This document shows, piece after piece, positions 1 through 13,586 of a stretch of 64,000 bases of DNA. The notes below the pieces were generated by a model. That model ran no database searches, was not told the DNA's origin, and worked only from the letters and a program-made list of their open reading frames with translations. How positions within the stretch are numbered: the stretch's first letter is position 1; each line of letters starts with the position of its first letter. The stretch lies in NCBI RefSeq assembly GCF_045679555.1, contig NC_092091.1, positions 19,502,572 through 19,566,571 on the forward strand, written 5' to 3'. The translations under genes and the position numbers were made by a program. Source of the DNA: Salvelinus alpinus (lineage: Eukaryota > Chordata > Actinopteri > Salmoniformes > Salmonidae).

Positions 1-782
1 CTATATTCTCATATGGTGTACCACTTCACCTGGCACTTGTTTTGAAACCCTCAAAAAGACTGTAGAGGCATATAGATAACATTGTGTGTCATTATCCTTA
101 CACTAGACCCTCTCTATGCTATTGGGACATTGATTTGGGGACATTCCAAGCTCTTGGTGAAAGCTTACTATTTATTTATTTTATTTAACTAAAGGACATC
201 TGCACCGCTTTTACTTGATAGTGAAACACCTTTATTATTCCCTAATGCTGTCCCCGGTCATAAATTGAGCATCTTCTATCCTACGTTTCTTAGATGTCAT
301 TACGCTTCCTTTATTTCCTTACCTACACTTGTAATTTCCCTTTAATTCCTTCTGCTGCCATCCTATGCTGTTTATGTGCTATACAGCTAGGCTAGATTTT
401 GAGATGGGGTAGAAATACTTGCGTTCAAAATAATAGGCATTTTGGGGATGAAAAAAAAAAAGATTTATAGTATGTGAAATGTCGAAAATGTTGTTTGCTT
501 TAAATGCCAGGATGTCATATGCTGCATTCACGTGCTAGCTGACAAGTATTTTTCTCTGCTCATACTTGAGTAATAAAGGCCGATTGCACTATTTTTTAAA
601 CAAATATATATATATTTTTATTGTGATTTATCAGGGGATGCTGCAGCACCTCAGCACCCCTACTTCCCTCAACCTAAACAACCTAAATTTGTCAGGGCAT
701 AGACTACAAAGTGTCAAAAATGTTCCACAGGGATGCTGCCCCATGTTGACTACAATGCTTTCCACAGTTGTGTCATATAACA
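1..782. other. No gene; AT-rich repeat debris
   Basis: No open frame or splice pattern here looks like a gene. From about 640 to 780 the text resembles an interspersed repeat (short phrases such as 'gggatgctgccccatgttg') that I recall as repetitive in salmonids, but I cannot name the family. The edge at about 782 is where the truncated Tc1-a copy begins. Confidence 0.5.
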
Positions 783-1003
783 ATATTTCACATATAACTC
801 ACTGTTTCACAATTCCAGTGGGTCAGAAGTTTACATACACTAAGTTGACTGTGCCTTTAAACAGCTTGGAAAATTCCAGAAAATGACATTGGGCTTTAGA
901 AGATTCTGATAGGCTAATTAACATCATTTGAGTCAATTGGAGGTGTACCTGTGGATGTATTTCAAGACCTACCTTCAAACTCAGTGCCTCTTTGCTTGAC
1001 ATC

Positions 1004-1968
<965 letters not shown>

Positions 1969-3803
1969 AACCTCTTATGGCTGCAAGCCCGAGGTCGGTA
2001 CACCTATGACAACATCCCCCCACCCCCCCACCCCCACACTGATTAGCATCGCTAGCATAGCGTCACAATTAAATAGTAGCATCTAAATATCATTAAATCA
2101 CAAGTCCAAGACACCAAATGAAAGATACAGATCTTGTGAATAAAGCCATTATTTCAGATTTTTAAAATGTTTTACAGGGAAGACAAAATATGTAAATCTA
2201 TTAGCTAACCACGTTAGCAAAAGACACCACTTTTCTAACTCCATCAGTTTCTTACTCCATCAGGTGCTATCACCAATTCGGCCAAATAAAGATATTGATA
2301 GCCACTAACCAAGAAAAAACCTCATCAGATGACAGTCTGATAACATATTTATTGTATAGGATAGGTTTTGTTAGAAAAATGTGCATATTTCAGGTATAAA
2401 TCATAGTTTACAATTGCACCCACCATCACAACTCGACTAGAATAAATACAGAGAGCAACGTGTATTACCTAATTACTAATCATAAAACATTTCTTAAAAA
2501 TACACAGCTCACAGCAATGGAAAGACACAGATCTTGTGAATTCAGACAATATTTCAGATGTTCTAAGTGTTTTACAGCGAAAACACAATAAATCGTTATA
2601 TTAGCATACCACATGTGCAAACGTTACCAGAGCATTGATTCAAGCCAAAGAGAGCGATAACGTAATCATCGCCAAAATATATTAATTTTTTCACTAACCT
2701 TCTCAGAATTCTTCCGATGACACTCCTGTAACATCATATTACAACATACATATAGAGTTTGTTCGAAAATGTGCATATTTAGCCACAAAAAAACGTGGTT
2801 ATACAATGACAATACTAGCAAAACTAGCCTGAAAATGTCGGGCGCCATATTTGACAGTGATCTTGTCTCATGATTAACTATTCATAAACTTGACTAAAAA
2901 AATATAAGTTGGACAGCTATCGAAAGACAAATTAGTTCTTAATGCAATCGCTGAATTACATTTCTAAAATGATCCTTACTGTGCAATACAGGGTTCGCCA
3001 AGCGAAGCTATACCAAAGAAAATGGCGGAATATGCGTTTAACATTTTTCGACAGAACAACGATTTATCATCTTAAATATTTCTTACTATGAGGTGATCTT
3101 CCATCAGAATCTTGGGCAATGTATCCTTTCTTGGGTCTAATCTTCTTTTGGTCGAAAGATGTCCTCTTGTCCGTCGAAATGCCCACTAACGTTCGACCGG
3201 TACTGGAAACGTGCCAGGCGCTTCAAAGTGCATCACTAAGAATTGCCTCAAAATCGCACTAAACGGATATAAATTGCTATAAAACGGTTTAAATTAACTA
3301 CCTTATGATGTTTTTAACACCTATAACGAGTAAAAACATGACCGGCGATATATTACTGGCTAAACCCAAGCTTGGCAAGAGAGCAGGTCCGTCGTCCATC
3401 GTGCGTCAGGCGCAGCAGGAAAAGAACGGTACATCCGGTCTTTGGCCTTTTATACAGGCCCTGATTGCGCAATCGACTCCATTCAAATTGTCACCTCTTA
3501 CTGACATCTAGAGGAAGGCGTGGGCAGTGTTTGTATCCTCATAGGATTTACAGGGACTTTAAAACTGACCTGGGACCAGAGGCCAACATTTCTGAAATCT
3601 CACTCCATATCAGGAAAAGTGCTGTAGAATGAGTTCTGTTCCACTCAGAGACATAATTCAAACGGCTATAGAAACTAGAGAGTGTTTTCTATCCAATAAT
3701 AACAATAATATGCATATTGTACAAGCAAGAATTGAGTACGAGGCCGTTTGAAATGGGCACCTTAAACAGAGCTACTCAATACTGCCCCTGCAGCCATAAA
3801 AAG
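1969..3803 (-). mobile_element. TTAA element, copy 1 (1835 bp, non-coding)
   Basis: TTAA at 1965-1968 and 3804-3807 flanks this block inside a transposase frame, so its ends are exact. The ends form a short inverted repeat (left 'cctcttatggctg', right 'cagccataaaaag'). Read on the minus strand it aligns by eye with the copies at 28734-30155 and 37104-38490. A block is repeated inside at about 393-bp spacing ('gaaaatgtgcatattt' near 2375 and 2766). No long frame is present. TTAA targets suggest mobilisation by a piggyBac-type transposase; that is inference. Confidence 0.75.
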
Positions 3804-4076
3804 TTAAACAATTTAAAGGCAATGCTACCAAATACAAATTGAGTGTATGTACACTTCTGACCCACTGGGAATGTGATGAAAGAAATAAAAGCTGAAATAA
3901 ATCATTCTCTCTACAATTATTCTGACATTTCACATTCTTAAAATAAGGTGTTGATCCTACCTGAGCTAAGACAGGGAATTGTTACTGGGATTAAATGTCA
4001 GGAATTGTGAAAAACTGAGTGTAAATGCATTTTGCTTAGGTGTATGTAAACTTCTGACTTCAACTGTAGGTCAGGT

Positions 4077-4195
4077 TAAAGTGACTAAGCAACAGGCTAG
4101 AAAATAGACAGTAGCAGCAGCGGGTAGCCATTTGATTAGCTAATTAGCAGTATTGTCTTAGCAATCTTATGGCTTGGGGGTAGAAGCTGTTCATT
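4077..4195 (-). mobile_element. LINE-A 3' UTR fragment, antisense
   Basis: The text 'gtagccatttgattagct' and 'cttatggcttgggggtagaag' is the reverse complement of the LINE-A 3' region seen in sense at about 8650-8700 and 43085-43135. It is a short 5'-truncated remnant. Confidence 0.65.
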
Positions 4196-4539
4196 TGATA
4201 GTAGTAGGGGAAATAAATGTGTTTAAAATAATTGATCAAATCACATGATTAATTAATTATTTACAATTTTAAGAAGTGTGGTTTGAGCTACTTTGGCTTC
4301 CATATTGGCTATGTCATATTGTCTGCAGATTTGTCACTGGTGTTACCGTCACTTGTGTTACTGTTCCTGCTGGTGTTAATAGAATAGTCTTATTATTTAT
4401 GCTGCTTTTTTACTTTAACACCAGTATTACACGAGTGAATACACCCTCATGTTGTACTAGAGAAATTGTGTTTCCATAGCTAGGCCTGGCAGTGAGGAAT
4501 TGTGAAGAGCAGAATCAACAACATCTTCATAATCAAAAC
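4196..4539. other. No gene seen
   Basis: AT-rich sequence with a 67-codon open stretch (4276-4479) that has no recognisable motif. I treat it as chance. Confidence 0.4.
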
Positions 4540-4799
4540 AGTTGCTTGGCTTCATCAATAAGTGCATCGATGACGTCGTCCCCACAGTGACCGTACGTAC
4601 ATACTCCAACCAGAAACCATGGATTACAGGCAGCATCCACACTGAGCTAAAGGCTAGAGCTTCTTCTTTCAATGAGCGGGACACTAACCTGGAAGCTTAT
4701 AAGAAATCCCGCTATGCCATCCGATGAACCATCAAACAGGCAAAGTGTCAATACAGGACTAAGATCGAATCGTACTACACCGTCTCTGACGCTCGTCGG

Positions 4800-5794
4800 A
4801 TGTGGCATTGCCTGCAAACCATTACAAACTACAAAGGGAAGCACAGCCAAGAGCTGTCCAGTGACACAAGCCTACTGGACGAGCTAAACTACTTCTATAC
4901 TCGCTTCGAGGCAAATAACACTGAAACATGCATGAGAGCACCAGCTGTACCGGAAGACAGTGTGATCACGCTCTCCGCAGCCGATGTGAGTAAGACCTTT
5001 AGACAGGTCAACATTCACAAGGCCACAGGGTCAGACGGATTACCAGGACGTGTACTGCGAGCATGCGCTGACCAACTAGCAAGGGTCTTCACTGACATTT
5101 TCAACCTCTCCCTGTCCGAGTCTGTAATACCAACATTTTTCAAGCAGACCACCATAGTGCCTGTTCCCAAGAACACTAAGGTAACCTGCCTAAATGACTA
5201 CCCACCCGTAGCACTCACGCCTGTAGCCATGAAGTGCTTTGAAAGGCTGGTCATGGCTCACATCAACACCATCATCCCAGAAACCCTAGACTCACTCCAA
5301 TTTGCATACCTCCCCAAAAGATCCACAGATGATGCAGTCTCTATGGCACTGCACACTGCCATTTCCCACCTGGACAAAAGGAACACCTATGTGAGAATGC
5401 TATTCATAGACTACAGCTCAGCGTTCAACACTATAGTGCCCTCAAAGCTCATCAATAAGCTAAGGACCGTGGAACTAAACACCTCCCTCTGCAACTGGAT
5501 CCTGGACTTCCTGACGGGCCGCCCCAAGGTGGTAAGGATAGGTAGCAACACATCCGCCATGCTGATCCTCAATACATAGAGACCCTCAGGGGTGCGTGCT
5601 CAGCCCCCTCCTGTACTACCTGTTCACTCATGACTGCACGGCCAGGCACGAATCCAACACCATCGTTAAAATTGCCGATGACACAACAGTGGTAGGCCTG
5701 AACACAGACAACAACGAGCCAGCCTACAGGGAGGTCAGAGACCTGGCTGTGTGGTGCCAGGTCAACAACCTCTCCCTCAGCGTGATCAAGACAA
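4800..5794 (+). pseudogene. LINE-A reverse transcriptase, broken (copy 1)
   Basis: An RT domain that once primed cDNA synthesis at the target site. [16 protein letters not shown] (palm block with the first aspartate), LSPLLYYLFTHDC and IADDTTVVGL (catalytic DD kept) are visible. A frameshift and stop near 5577 break it. The frame stops at 5794 where LINE-B inserted. The C-terminal part resumes at 8188 ([30 protein letters not shown]) with further stops, and the 3' UTR follows from about 8640. The N-terminal endonuclease is absent. Confidence 0.85.
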
Positions 5795-5796
5795 AT

Positions 5797-8187
5797 TAGA
5801 TTATTTCATCGATGCACTTTTAGACCCCATCATAGCACTGAGACTGCACTTGTGAAGGTGGTAAATGACCATTTAATGGCGTCAGACCGAGGCTCTGCAT
5901 CTGTCCTCGTGCTACTAGACCTTAGTGCTGTCTTTGATACCATCGATCACCACATTCTTTTGGAGAGATTGGAAACCCAAATTGGTCTACACGGACAAGT
6001 TCTGGCCTGGTTTAGATCTTATCTGTTGGAAAGATATCAGTTTGTCTCTGTGAATGGTTTGTCCTCTGACAAATCAACTGTACATTTCGGTGTTCCTCAA
6101 GGTTCCGTTTTAGGGCCACTATTGTTTTCACTATATATTTTACCTCTTGGGGATGTCATTCGAAAACATAATGTTAACTTTCACTGCTATGCGGATGACA
6201 CACAGCTGTACATTTCAATGAAACATGGTGAAGCCCCAAAATTGCCCTCGCTAGAAGCCTGTGTTTCAGACATAAGGAAGTGGATGGCTGAAAACGTTCT
6301 ACTTTTAAACTCGGACAAAACAGAGATGCTTGTTCTAGGTCCCAAGAAACAAAGAGATCTTCTGTTAAATCTGACAATTAATCTTGATGGTTGTAAAGTC
6401 GTCTCAAATAAAACTGTGAAGGACCTCGGCGTTACTCTGGACCCTGATCTCTCTTTTGACGAACATATCAAGACTGTTTCAAGGACAGCTTTTTTCCATC
6501 TACGTAACATTGCAAAAATCAGAAATTTTCTGTCCAAAAATTATGCAGAAAAATTTATCCATGCTTTTGTTACTTCTAGGTTAGACTACTGCAATGCTCT
6601 ACTTTCCTGCTACCCGGATAAAGCACTAAATAAACTTCAGTTAGTGCTAAATACGGCTGCTAGAATCCTGACTAGAACCAAAAAATGTAATCATATTACT
6701 CCAGTGCTAGCCTCCCTACACTGGCTTCCTGATAAGGCTAGGGCTGATTTCAAGGTTTTACTGTTAACCTACAAAGCGTTACATGGGCTTGCTCCTACCT
6801 ATCTTTCTGAGTTGGTCCTGCGTACATACCTACACGTACGCTACGGTCACAAGACGCAGGCCTCCTAATTGTCCCTAGAATTTCTAAGCAAACAGCTGGA
6901 GGCAGGGCTTTCTCCTATAGATCTCCATTTTTATGGAATGGTCTGCCTACCCATGTGAGAGACGCAGATTCGGTCTCAACCTTTAATTCTTTATTGAAGA
7001 CTCATCTCTTCAGTAGGTCCTATGATTGAGTGTAGTCTGGCCCAGGAGTGTGAAGGTGAACGGAAAGGCTCTGGAGCAACGATCCGCCCTTGCTGTCTCT
7101 GCCTGGCCGGTTCCCCTCTCTTCACTGGGATTCTCTGCCTCTAACCCTATTGCAGGGGCTGAGTCACTGGCTTACTGGTGCTCTTTCATGCCGTCCCTAG
7201 GAGGGGTGAGTCACTTTAATGGGTTGAGTCACTGACGTGATCTTCCTGTCTGGGTTGGCGTCCCCCCCCCCTGGGTTGTGCCATGGCGGAGATCTTTGTG
7301 GGCTATACTCGGCCTTGTCTCAGGATGGTAAGTTGGTGGTTGAAGATATCCCTCTAGTGGTGTGGGGGCTGTGCCTTGGCAAAGTGGGTGGGGTTATATC
7401 CTTCCTGTTTGGCCCTGTCCGGGGGTATCATTGGGTCAGGAGACAGCAGTGTCTCCTGACCCCTGCTGTCTCAGCCTCCAGTATTTATGCTGCATTAATT
7501 TATGTGTCGGGGGGCTAGCGTCAGTTTGTTATATCTGGAGTACTTCTGTCTTATCCGGTGTCCTGTGTGAATTTAAGTATGCTCTCTCTAATTCTCTCTT
7601 TCTCTCTTTCTTTCTCTCTCTCGGAGGACCTGAGCCCTAGGACCATGCCTCAGGACGACCTGACATGATGACTCCTTGCTGTCCTCAGTCCACCTGGCCA
7701 TGCTGCTGCTCCAGTTTCAACTGTTCTGCCTGCGGCTATGGAACCCTGACCTGTTCACCGGACGTGCTACCTGTCCCAGACCTGCTGTTTTCAACTCTCT
7801 AGAGACCGCAGGAGCGGTAGAGATACTCTTAATGATCGGCTATGAAAAGCCAACTGACATTTACTCCTGAGGTGCTGCACCCTCGACAACTACTGTGATT
7901 ATTATTATTTGACCATGCTGGTCATTTATGAACATTTGAACATCTTGGCCATGTTCTGTTATAATCTCCACCCGGCACAGCCAGAAGAGGACTGGCCACC
8001 CCTCATAGCCTGGTTCCTCTCTAGGTTTCTTCCTAGGTTTTGGCCTTTCTAGGGAGTTTTTCCTAGCCACCGTGCTTCTACACCTGCATTGCTTGCTGTT
8101 TGGGGTTTTAGGCTGGGTTTCTGTACAGCACTTTGAGATATCAGCTGATGTACGAAGAGCTATATAAATACATTTGATTTGATTTGA
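5797..8187 (+). mobile_element. LINE-B (L2-like) 5'-truncated copy inside LINE-A
   Basis: A 2.4-kb insertion in the LINE-A RT. It starts within its own RT domain and ends in 'tacatttgatttgatttgat', the TTGAT-type tail. The 3' UTR (about 7029-8187) includes a CT-rich run near 7590-7620 and the 'gggtttctgtacagcactttgag' region. The same 3' end recurs at 21346, 43141 and, antisense, at 45392-45835. L2-like assignment is inference from the RT text. Confidence 0.85.
5852..7028 (+). pseudogene. LINE-B reverse transcriptase, nearly open
   Basis: From 5852 to 6868 the frame is open for 338 codons: [36 protein letters not shown] and [10 protein letters not shown] (catalytic YADD intact), then the thumb region [11 protein letters not shown] and [13 protein letters not shown] frameshift at about 6845 displaces the last ~55 codons, whose sense text (SPFLWNGLPTHVRDADS) continues to a stop at 7028. 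It lacks the endonuclease and the start of RT, so it is a dead-on-arrival copy, but the palm is well kept and probably recent. Confidence 0.85.
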
Positions 8188-9021
8188 TGATTGTGGACTA
8201 CAGGAAAAAGAGGACCGAGCACGCCCCCATTCTCATCGACGGGGCTGCAGTGGAGCAGGTTGAGAGCTTCAAGTTCGTTGGTGTCCACATCACAAACCAA
8301 CTGACATGGTCCAAGCACACCATGACAGTCGTGAAGCGGGCACGACAACACCTATTCCCACTCAAGATTTGGCATGGGTCCTCAGATCCTGAAAAGTTTC
8401 TAGAGCTGCACCATTGAGAGCATCCTGACTAGTTGCATCACTGCCTGGTATGGCAACTGCTCGGCCTCCAACCGCAAGGCACGACAGAGGGTAGTGTGAA
8501 CGGCCCAGTACATCGCTGGTGCCAAGCTTCCTGCCATCCAAGACCTCAAAGACTCCAGCCACCCTTGTCATAGACTGTTCTCTCTGCTACCTCACGGCAA
8601 GCGGTACCGGAGCCAAGTCTAGATCAGGAGGCTTCTAAGCTTCTACACCCAAGCCATAAGACTCCTGAACATCTAGTCAAATGGCTATCCAGACTATTCG
8701 CATTGCCCCCCCTCCCCTCCCCTCCCTCCCCTCACCACTGCCACTCTCTGTTGTCATCTATGCATAGTCACTTTAATTAATTAACTCTACCTACATGTAC
8801 AGTACATACTACCTCAACTAACCGGTGCCCCCGCAAATTAGTATCTGTACCGGCACCCCCCTGTATATATTGTTATTTTTTTTACTGCTCCTTTTTAATT
8901 ACTTGTTACTTTTATCTCTTATTGCTATCCATATTTTTTTAACTGCTCTGTCGGTTAGGGGCTCGTAAGTAAGCACTTCACTGTAAGGTCTACACCTTTT
9001 GTATACGGTGCTTGTGACTAA

Positions 9022-10016
9022 TTAAAAAATATATATATTTCACCTTTATTTGACCAGGTAGGCCAGTTGAAAACAAGTTCTCATTTACAACTGCAACCTG
9101 GCCAAGATAACACAGCAAAGCAGTGCGACAAAAACAACATCAGAGTTACACATGGGATAAACAAACATACAGTCAATAACACAATAGAAAAATCTGTATA
9201 CAGTGTGTGCAAATGAAGTAATGAGGTAAGGCAATAAATAGGCCAATAGTGGCGAAGTAATTACAATTTAGTAATTTACACTGGAGTTATATATGTGCAG
9301 ATGAGGATGTGCAAGTAGAAATATTGGTGTGCAAAAGAGCAGAAAAACAAAAACACATATGGGTATGAGGTAGGTAGTTGGTTGGATGGGCTATTAACAG
9401 ATGGGTTTACAGGTGTACAGCTGCAGCGATCGGTTAGCTGCTCTGACAGCTGACGCTTAAAGTTAGTGAGGAGATATGTCTCCAGTGATTTTTGCAGTTC
9501 GTTCCAGTCATTGGCAGCAGAGAACTGGAAGGAAAGGCGGCCAAAGGGGGAATTGGCTTTGGGGATGACCAGTGAAATATACCTGCTGGAGCGCGTGCTA
9601 CAGGTGGGTGTTGCTATGGTGACCAGTGAGCTGAGATAAGGCAGAGCTTTACCTAGCAAAGACTTATAAATGACCTGGAGCCAGTGGGTTTGGCGACAAA
9701 TATGTAGGGAGGACCAGCCAACGAAAGCATACAAGTCGCAGTGGTGGGTAGTATATGGGGCTTTGGTGACAAAACGGATGGCACTGTGATAGACTGCATC
9801 CAATTTGCTGATTAGAGTGTTGGAGGCTATTTTGTAAATTACATCGCCGAAGTCAAGGATCGGTAGGATAGCCAGTTTTACGAGGGTATGTTTGGCAGCA
9901 TGAGTGAAGGAGGCTTTGTTGCGAAATAGGAAGCCGAATCTAGATTTAACTTTGGATTGGAGATGCTTAATGTGATCCTGGAAGGAGAGTTTACAGTCTA
10001 GCCAGACACATAGCTA
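9022..10016 (-). mobile_element. LINE-C fragment, antisense, in the LINE-A tail
   Basis: On the minus strand this reads as the C-terminal part of a LINE RT polyprotein (open 9803 to 9276, with RFVTKAPYTTHHCDLY and FSAANDWNELQKSLE) followed by a 3' UTR ending 'gtcaaataaaggtgaaat' near 9040. The fragment is 5'-truncated. It separates the LINE-A 3' UTR from its TTGAT tail. Confidence 0.8.
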
Positions 10017-10036
10017 TAATAACATTTGATTTGATG

Positions 10037-11234
10037 TTCACAGTTAGCCATTGTTATGTAAATAATGTAATATAATTGTAACACCAGTGACAAAAAGGCA
10101 GCACAAGCATTTTTATTTGTATTTAATGTAGTAAAAATATATAAATACATTAAGATAATGTAAAGGGGTTAACTACTACCTGACTATAAGTTTTGGTTAA
10201 ACAAAAAAATATATATATATATATTAAAGTTGTCTGGTCAAAAAGCCACGATTTTCGTAGAACGACCCTGAACAAAACCTACGGTCACCACCACAATGAC
10301 AACAATTCCCATTGTTCATTGCGCTGACTTTCACCTAACTATCAACGGACATCGCTCCTCGAGGTTCTATGGGGGCTGTAGTTATTTTTTTCCCACGGAA
10401 GTATCCTCCCATTTTCCATAGGTTTCGCAAGGTTTGCATTGACGGTAGTGTGCGTTTCTCTGTTGGAAGAATTTAGTCGTTTTGGCATGACATTCGTGTA
10501 CAGGTAATATGATATTTATGGGAGAGAATCCATCGTGTTATAGATTATTTATCGGGGACATTAACACAGATTTACATTTGCTTGTGCTCCGAACAACAGC
10601 ATATCGTGGAGTTGACATCAATGCAATAATAATTGATAACCTATTACGATCAAACATTGCTTGTGGCGCGCATTTTCCATGTCTCATCAGCAGTGTGTGC
10701 GATAGGCTAGCACTGGGTCACATAGTAACATTGACGATGTTACATTTGTGATACAATCGTTGTGGCGAATTTAAATTGGCTACACTCCTGTCATTTATGC
10801 ATGTGGGATACAGTGGTGTTGGCTGACGTATTTTTCTTGAAGTTGAATAGCACTTCTCTTGATCTCTCATAGCCAACTTGCAGTCTATGAGTTTGTTTTT
10901 CCTGATCCCGGTTGTGTATGTTCAAATAGTTAGTTACATGAATTATTATAGATTATGAAATGTGGGGTAAAGATGTATATCTGCGGCAGTTTTGTTCTGC
11001 ATTGGTTGCAGTGACCTCCATGGATGCAATGCATACAAGGAAATAACCAGGAAGTTATTCAGACATGCTAAGCCATTGGCTGCTCTGGTTGTCTGTCTCA
11101 GCCACTACTGTATACATAACAGCTCAGTCTCTTTCTAAGATTAGCATTACTTTTCTGAAAATGGCTGTTTTTCCCCCAATCTCTGAACATTGCTATCTGT
11201 TTCTTCCCTCAGCAGTATTTGAATTTTTGGAGGC
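10037..11234 (+). promoter_or_regulatory. Upstream region and probable 5' UTR of the spindlin gene
   Basis: No repeat is obvious from about 10300 to 11212. A possible untranslated first exon ends at 10503 ('gtgtacag' then 'gtaatatg', a fair donor). A strong acceptor, a pyrimidine tract then ag, ends at 11212, so exon 2 starts at 11213, 22 nt before the ATG. CpG-containing text around 10360-10440 would suit a promoter. The transcript start is not visible directly. Confidence 0.4.
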
Positions 11235-12685
11235 ATGTCCAAGAAAAGGGGCAGGTATGTGTAAACATGTTGTTTTCTGTAAATATGTTATCATGACATG
11301 CACACTTTGGGATTTTCCTCTTTCCAGACTGTCAGGGTAAGCTACACTAGGCTTCACGTATGAGCAAATATGAATTGTTTAACTCTCATAATAACATGTA
11401 AAATATGTCCCACTTCCTTGTGAAATTATCCTATGAGTTTGCATATCCAACTATGACATACATAAATTGTGTCCCCAGAAAGCGGAGTAGCGGGGAGCTG
11501 AGTGACACCACAGTGATGACCCCTGACCCCAACAGTCTCCTGGGAGTGAGAATACAACACAACTGGAGGGAGAAGGGCAGCCAGAGCAAATGGAAAGGCA
11601 CCGTCCTGGACCGTCTCAGTGTCAACCCCTCACTATTCATGGTCAAGTACGACGGGTTTGACTGCGTCTACGGCATCGAGCTATTCAAGGACGAAAGGGT
11701 GTCTAATCTACAGGTCCTCACGGAGAAACTTGGTGAGTGTTGTGAATGTGATGAGTTTGGCTCCTTTTTTAGATCAGGCTTCATATCCTCTGCTCTGGGT
11801 AATGCAAAAACTTCATAATTTGGTGTGCACAGGTTATGACGTGTTCTTATTGTATATCTGCTACTGCATGATCAGACTGCAGGGACACAGTGGTTATGCG
11901 ATGTTGGTCTCTGCCTTGACGACACTTATCTGCTTCCTCAGTCAACAACAAGATCAAGGTTCCTCACGGAGCAGAGGATTTGGTAGGCAAGGCGGTGGAG
12001 CACCTTTTTGAGAAGGAGGATGGAGAGAAGAACGAGTGGCGAGGCATGGTCCTCTCCAGGGCTCCCATCATGACTAACTGGTATTACATCACCTATGAGA
12101 AGGACCCCGTGCTCTACATGTACCAGCTGTGGGACGATTATGCCGAGGGAGATCTCAGGATCTTACCTGAAGCAGGTATTGACCATTTCTCAGCTTCAGC
12201 ATCATCTCCACCTGCAGCAGAGTGTTCAGATACTTCCCCCTACAGAGAACTGGAGAGAGGCTGATTACAGAGTAGAACTTGTTTATTCTTTACACACCAA
12301 TTATAAGATAGTGGATTTAGGAGGGTTACTTTACAGTATTTGCTGTGTTTGTTCTTGTAGAAAGGACAAATATGTATCTATCAATACTTATAAGCATAAC
12401 ATATTTTGATAATTCCCCTATAAGCAGATTTCAAGAACAGACCCCTAGCATTGACATTATTCATTGTTTTTCCTTCTAGAAAATAAGCACTTGCTTCCGG
12501 CCGACCGAAAGCCCGGCGAGGAGACTGAGAGTCTCGTGGGTAAGCAGGTTGAGTATGTTACTGACAAAGGTGTGAAGCGAACAGGCCTAGTGATCTACCA
12601 AGTCCCTGCCAAGCCTTCTGTATACTACATCAAATACGACGATGACTTTCACATCCATGTCTACGACCTGGTCAAGACCACATAG
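11235..12685 (+). CDS. spin1-like: Spindlin-family histone-methylation reader
   Basis: Coding exons are 11235-11254, 11479-11732, 11942-12175 and 12480-12685. Junctions are all GT-AG, and phases 2, 1 and 1 join into one 237-aa frame ending TAG. The protein has three Spin/Ssty Tudor-like repeats at about residues 27-80, 105-165 and 188-234 ([40 protein letters not shown]). Spindlins bind H3K4me3 in the nucleus through repeat 2. The four cage residues known from human SPIN1 (F141, W151, Y170, Y177) are matched with the same spacing by F114, W124, Y143 and Y150, so binding is probably kept. The tail ends HVYDLVKTT as in SPIN1. The N-terminus ([16 protein letters not shown]) is basic and about 25 residues shorter than SPIN1's. 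Which fish paralogue this is cannot be settled here. Confidence 0.95.
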
Positions 12686-13586
12686 GACACTTGTTTACTC
12701 CATCGCTTACTTTTCACTTATCCTCCTCTCTCGATCTCTCTAAAGGCCCTGGAGGGTTTAACAGTTATGCTTTGTCATTCAGGAAGTGCAATCTATTAGT
12801 CCACATTGAATCTAGTTCTATGATATGCACAGCAGAACTGTAGCAATGCTATTGTAGGCCATTAGGAGGAGGGTGGGAACGTGTACACTTGGAAGGACCT
12901 TTTTACCCTCCCCACTTCTTTGGTTACCCCATTTCGTGGTTGTGCTCCACCATAGACTCACATCTTGGACAGTTCAGGAGTGCACCTTGCCCTATGACAG
13001 ACTCACATCTTGGACAGTTCAGGAGTGCACCTTGCCCTATGATAGACTCACATCTTGAACAGTCCAGGAGTGCACCTTGCCCTATGACAGACTCACATCT
13101 TGGACAGTCCAGGAGTGCACCTTGCCCTATGACAGACTCACATCTTGGACAGTCCAGGAGTGCACCTTGCCCTATGACAGGCTTACAGTATAGTGCAAGA
13201 ATTACCACATTTCAATTGTCTCCCACATCCTGATGCTTAATTCAAAGCAGAACTGAATTATATATTATAAAACTGAAAGCTGTCCCCAGTAGCCATTCAT
13301 ATTTGGTCCTTGAATGACCAAACAGCGAGCATGATGTATAAGTGAATCTTTGTAGAGACTAGTTTGAGCTGTTTTGTTCAGTGAAGTGTTAGCTTTGAAA
13401 GTGAAATGCAGTAAGCTGTGATGCCCCTGAAAGCATCATTACATTTTTTTGTTGTCTTTATTAATAGGCAACTAACTTTGTTTGATTTGTGTCAGTCAGT
13501 TCATAGACAATCATTCCTTGATAAACCCACAATGCTATCATTGGATTCATAGCACTGGGTTGCACTGGCCTAGGAGTAGTGTATAG
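12686..13586 (+). other. Probable spindlin 3' UTR and downstream flank
   Basis: Apart from the 45-bp minisatellite listed separately, this is unremarkable AT-rich text without a gene. A polyadenylation motif AATAAA is seen later at 14371-14376. If used, the 3' UTR would span the minisatellite and two hairpin repeats. That is a guess. Confidence 0.35.
12954..13178. repeat. 45-bp minisatellite, 5 units
   Basis: Five head-to-tail copies of a 45-bp unit start at 12954, 12999, 13044, 13089 and 13134 ('agactcacatcttggacag...'). Units differ at only a few positions, such as ttcagg/tccagg and gatag/gacag. As 45 is a multiple of three, it creates repetitive open frames on both strands that are not genes. 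It lies about 270 bp past the spindlin stop. Confidence 0.95.

Larger units (their letters stand above)
4540..10036 (+). mobile_element. LINE-A copy 1, interrupted twice
   Basis: A non-LTR retrotransposon of the jockey/CR1/Rex group, truncated in the linker before its RT. Segments 4540-5794, 8188-9017 and a TTGAT-tail scrap at 10017-10036 read as one continuous LINE once two insertions are removed: a sense LINE-B (5797-8187) and an antisense LINE-C (9022-10016). The first break falls between 'gtgatcaagacaaa' and 'gatgattgtggactac', which are contiguous in the other LINE-A copies. Confidence 0.85.

Noticed and set aside
7026..7870. Several 60-90 aa plus-strand frames downstream of the LINE-B RT
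   Set aside because: They lie in the LINE-B 3' UTR and have no homology or start context.
12889..13233. 114-aa and 94-aa repeat proteins on both strands behind spindlin
   Set aside because: The 45-bp unit is a multiple of three, so it keeps frames open without coding. The gene's stop lies upstream at 12685.
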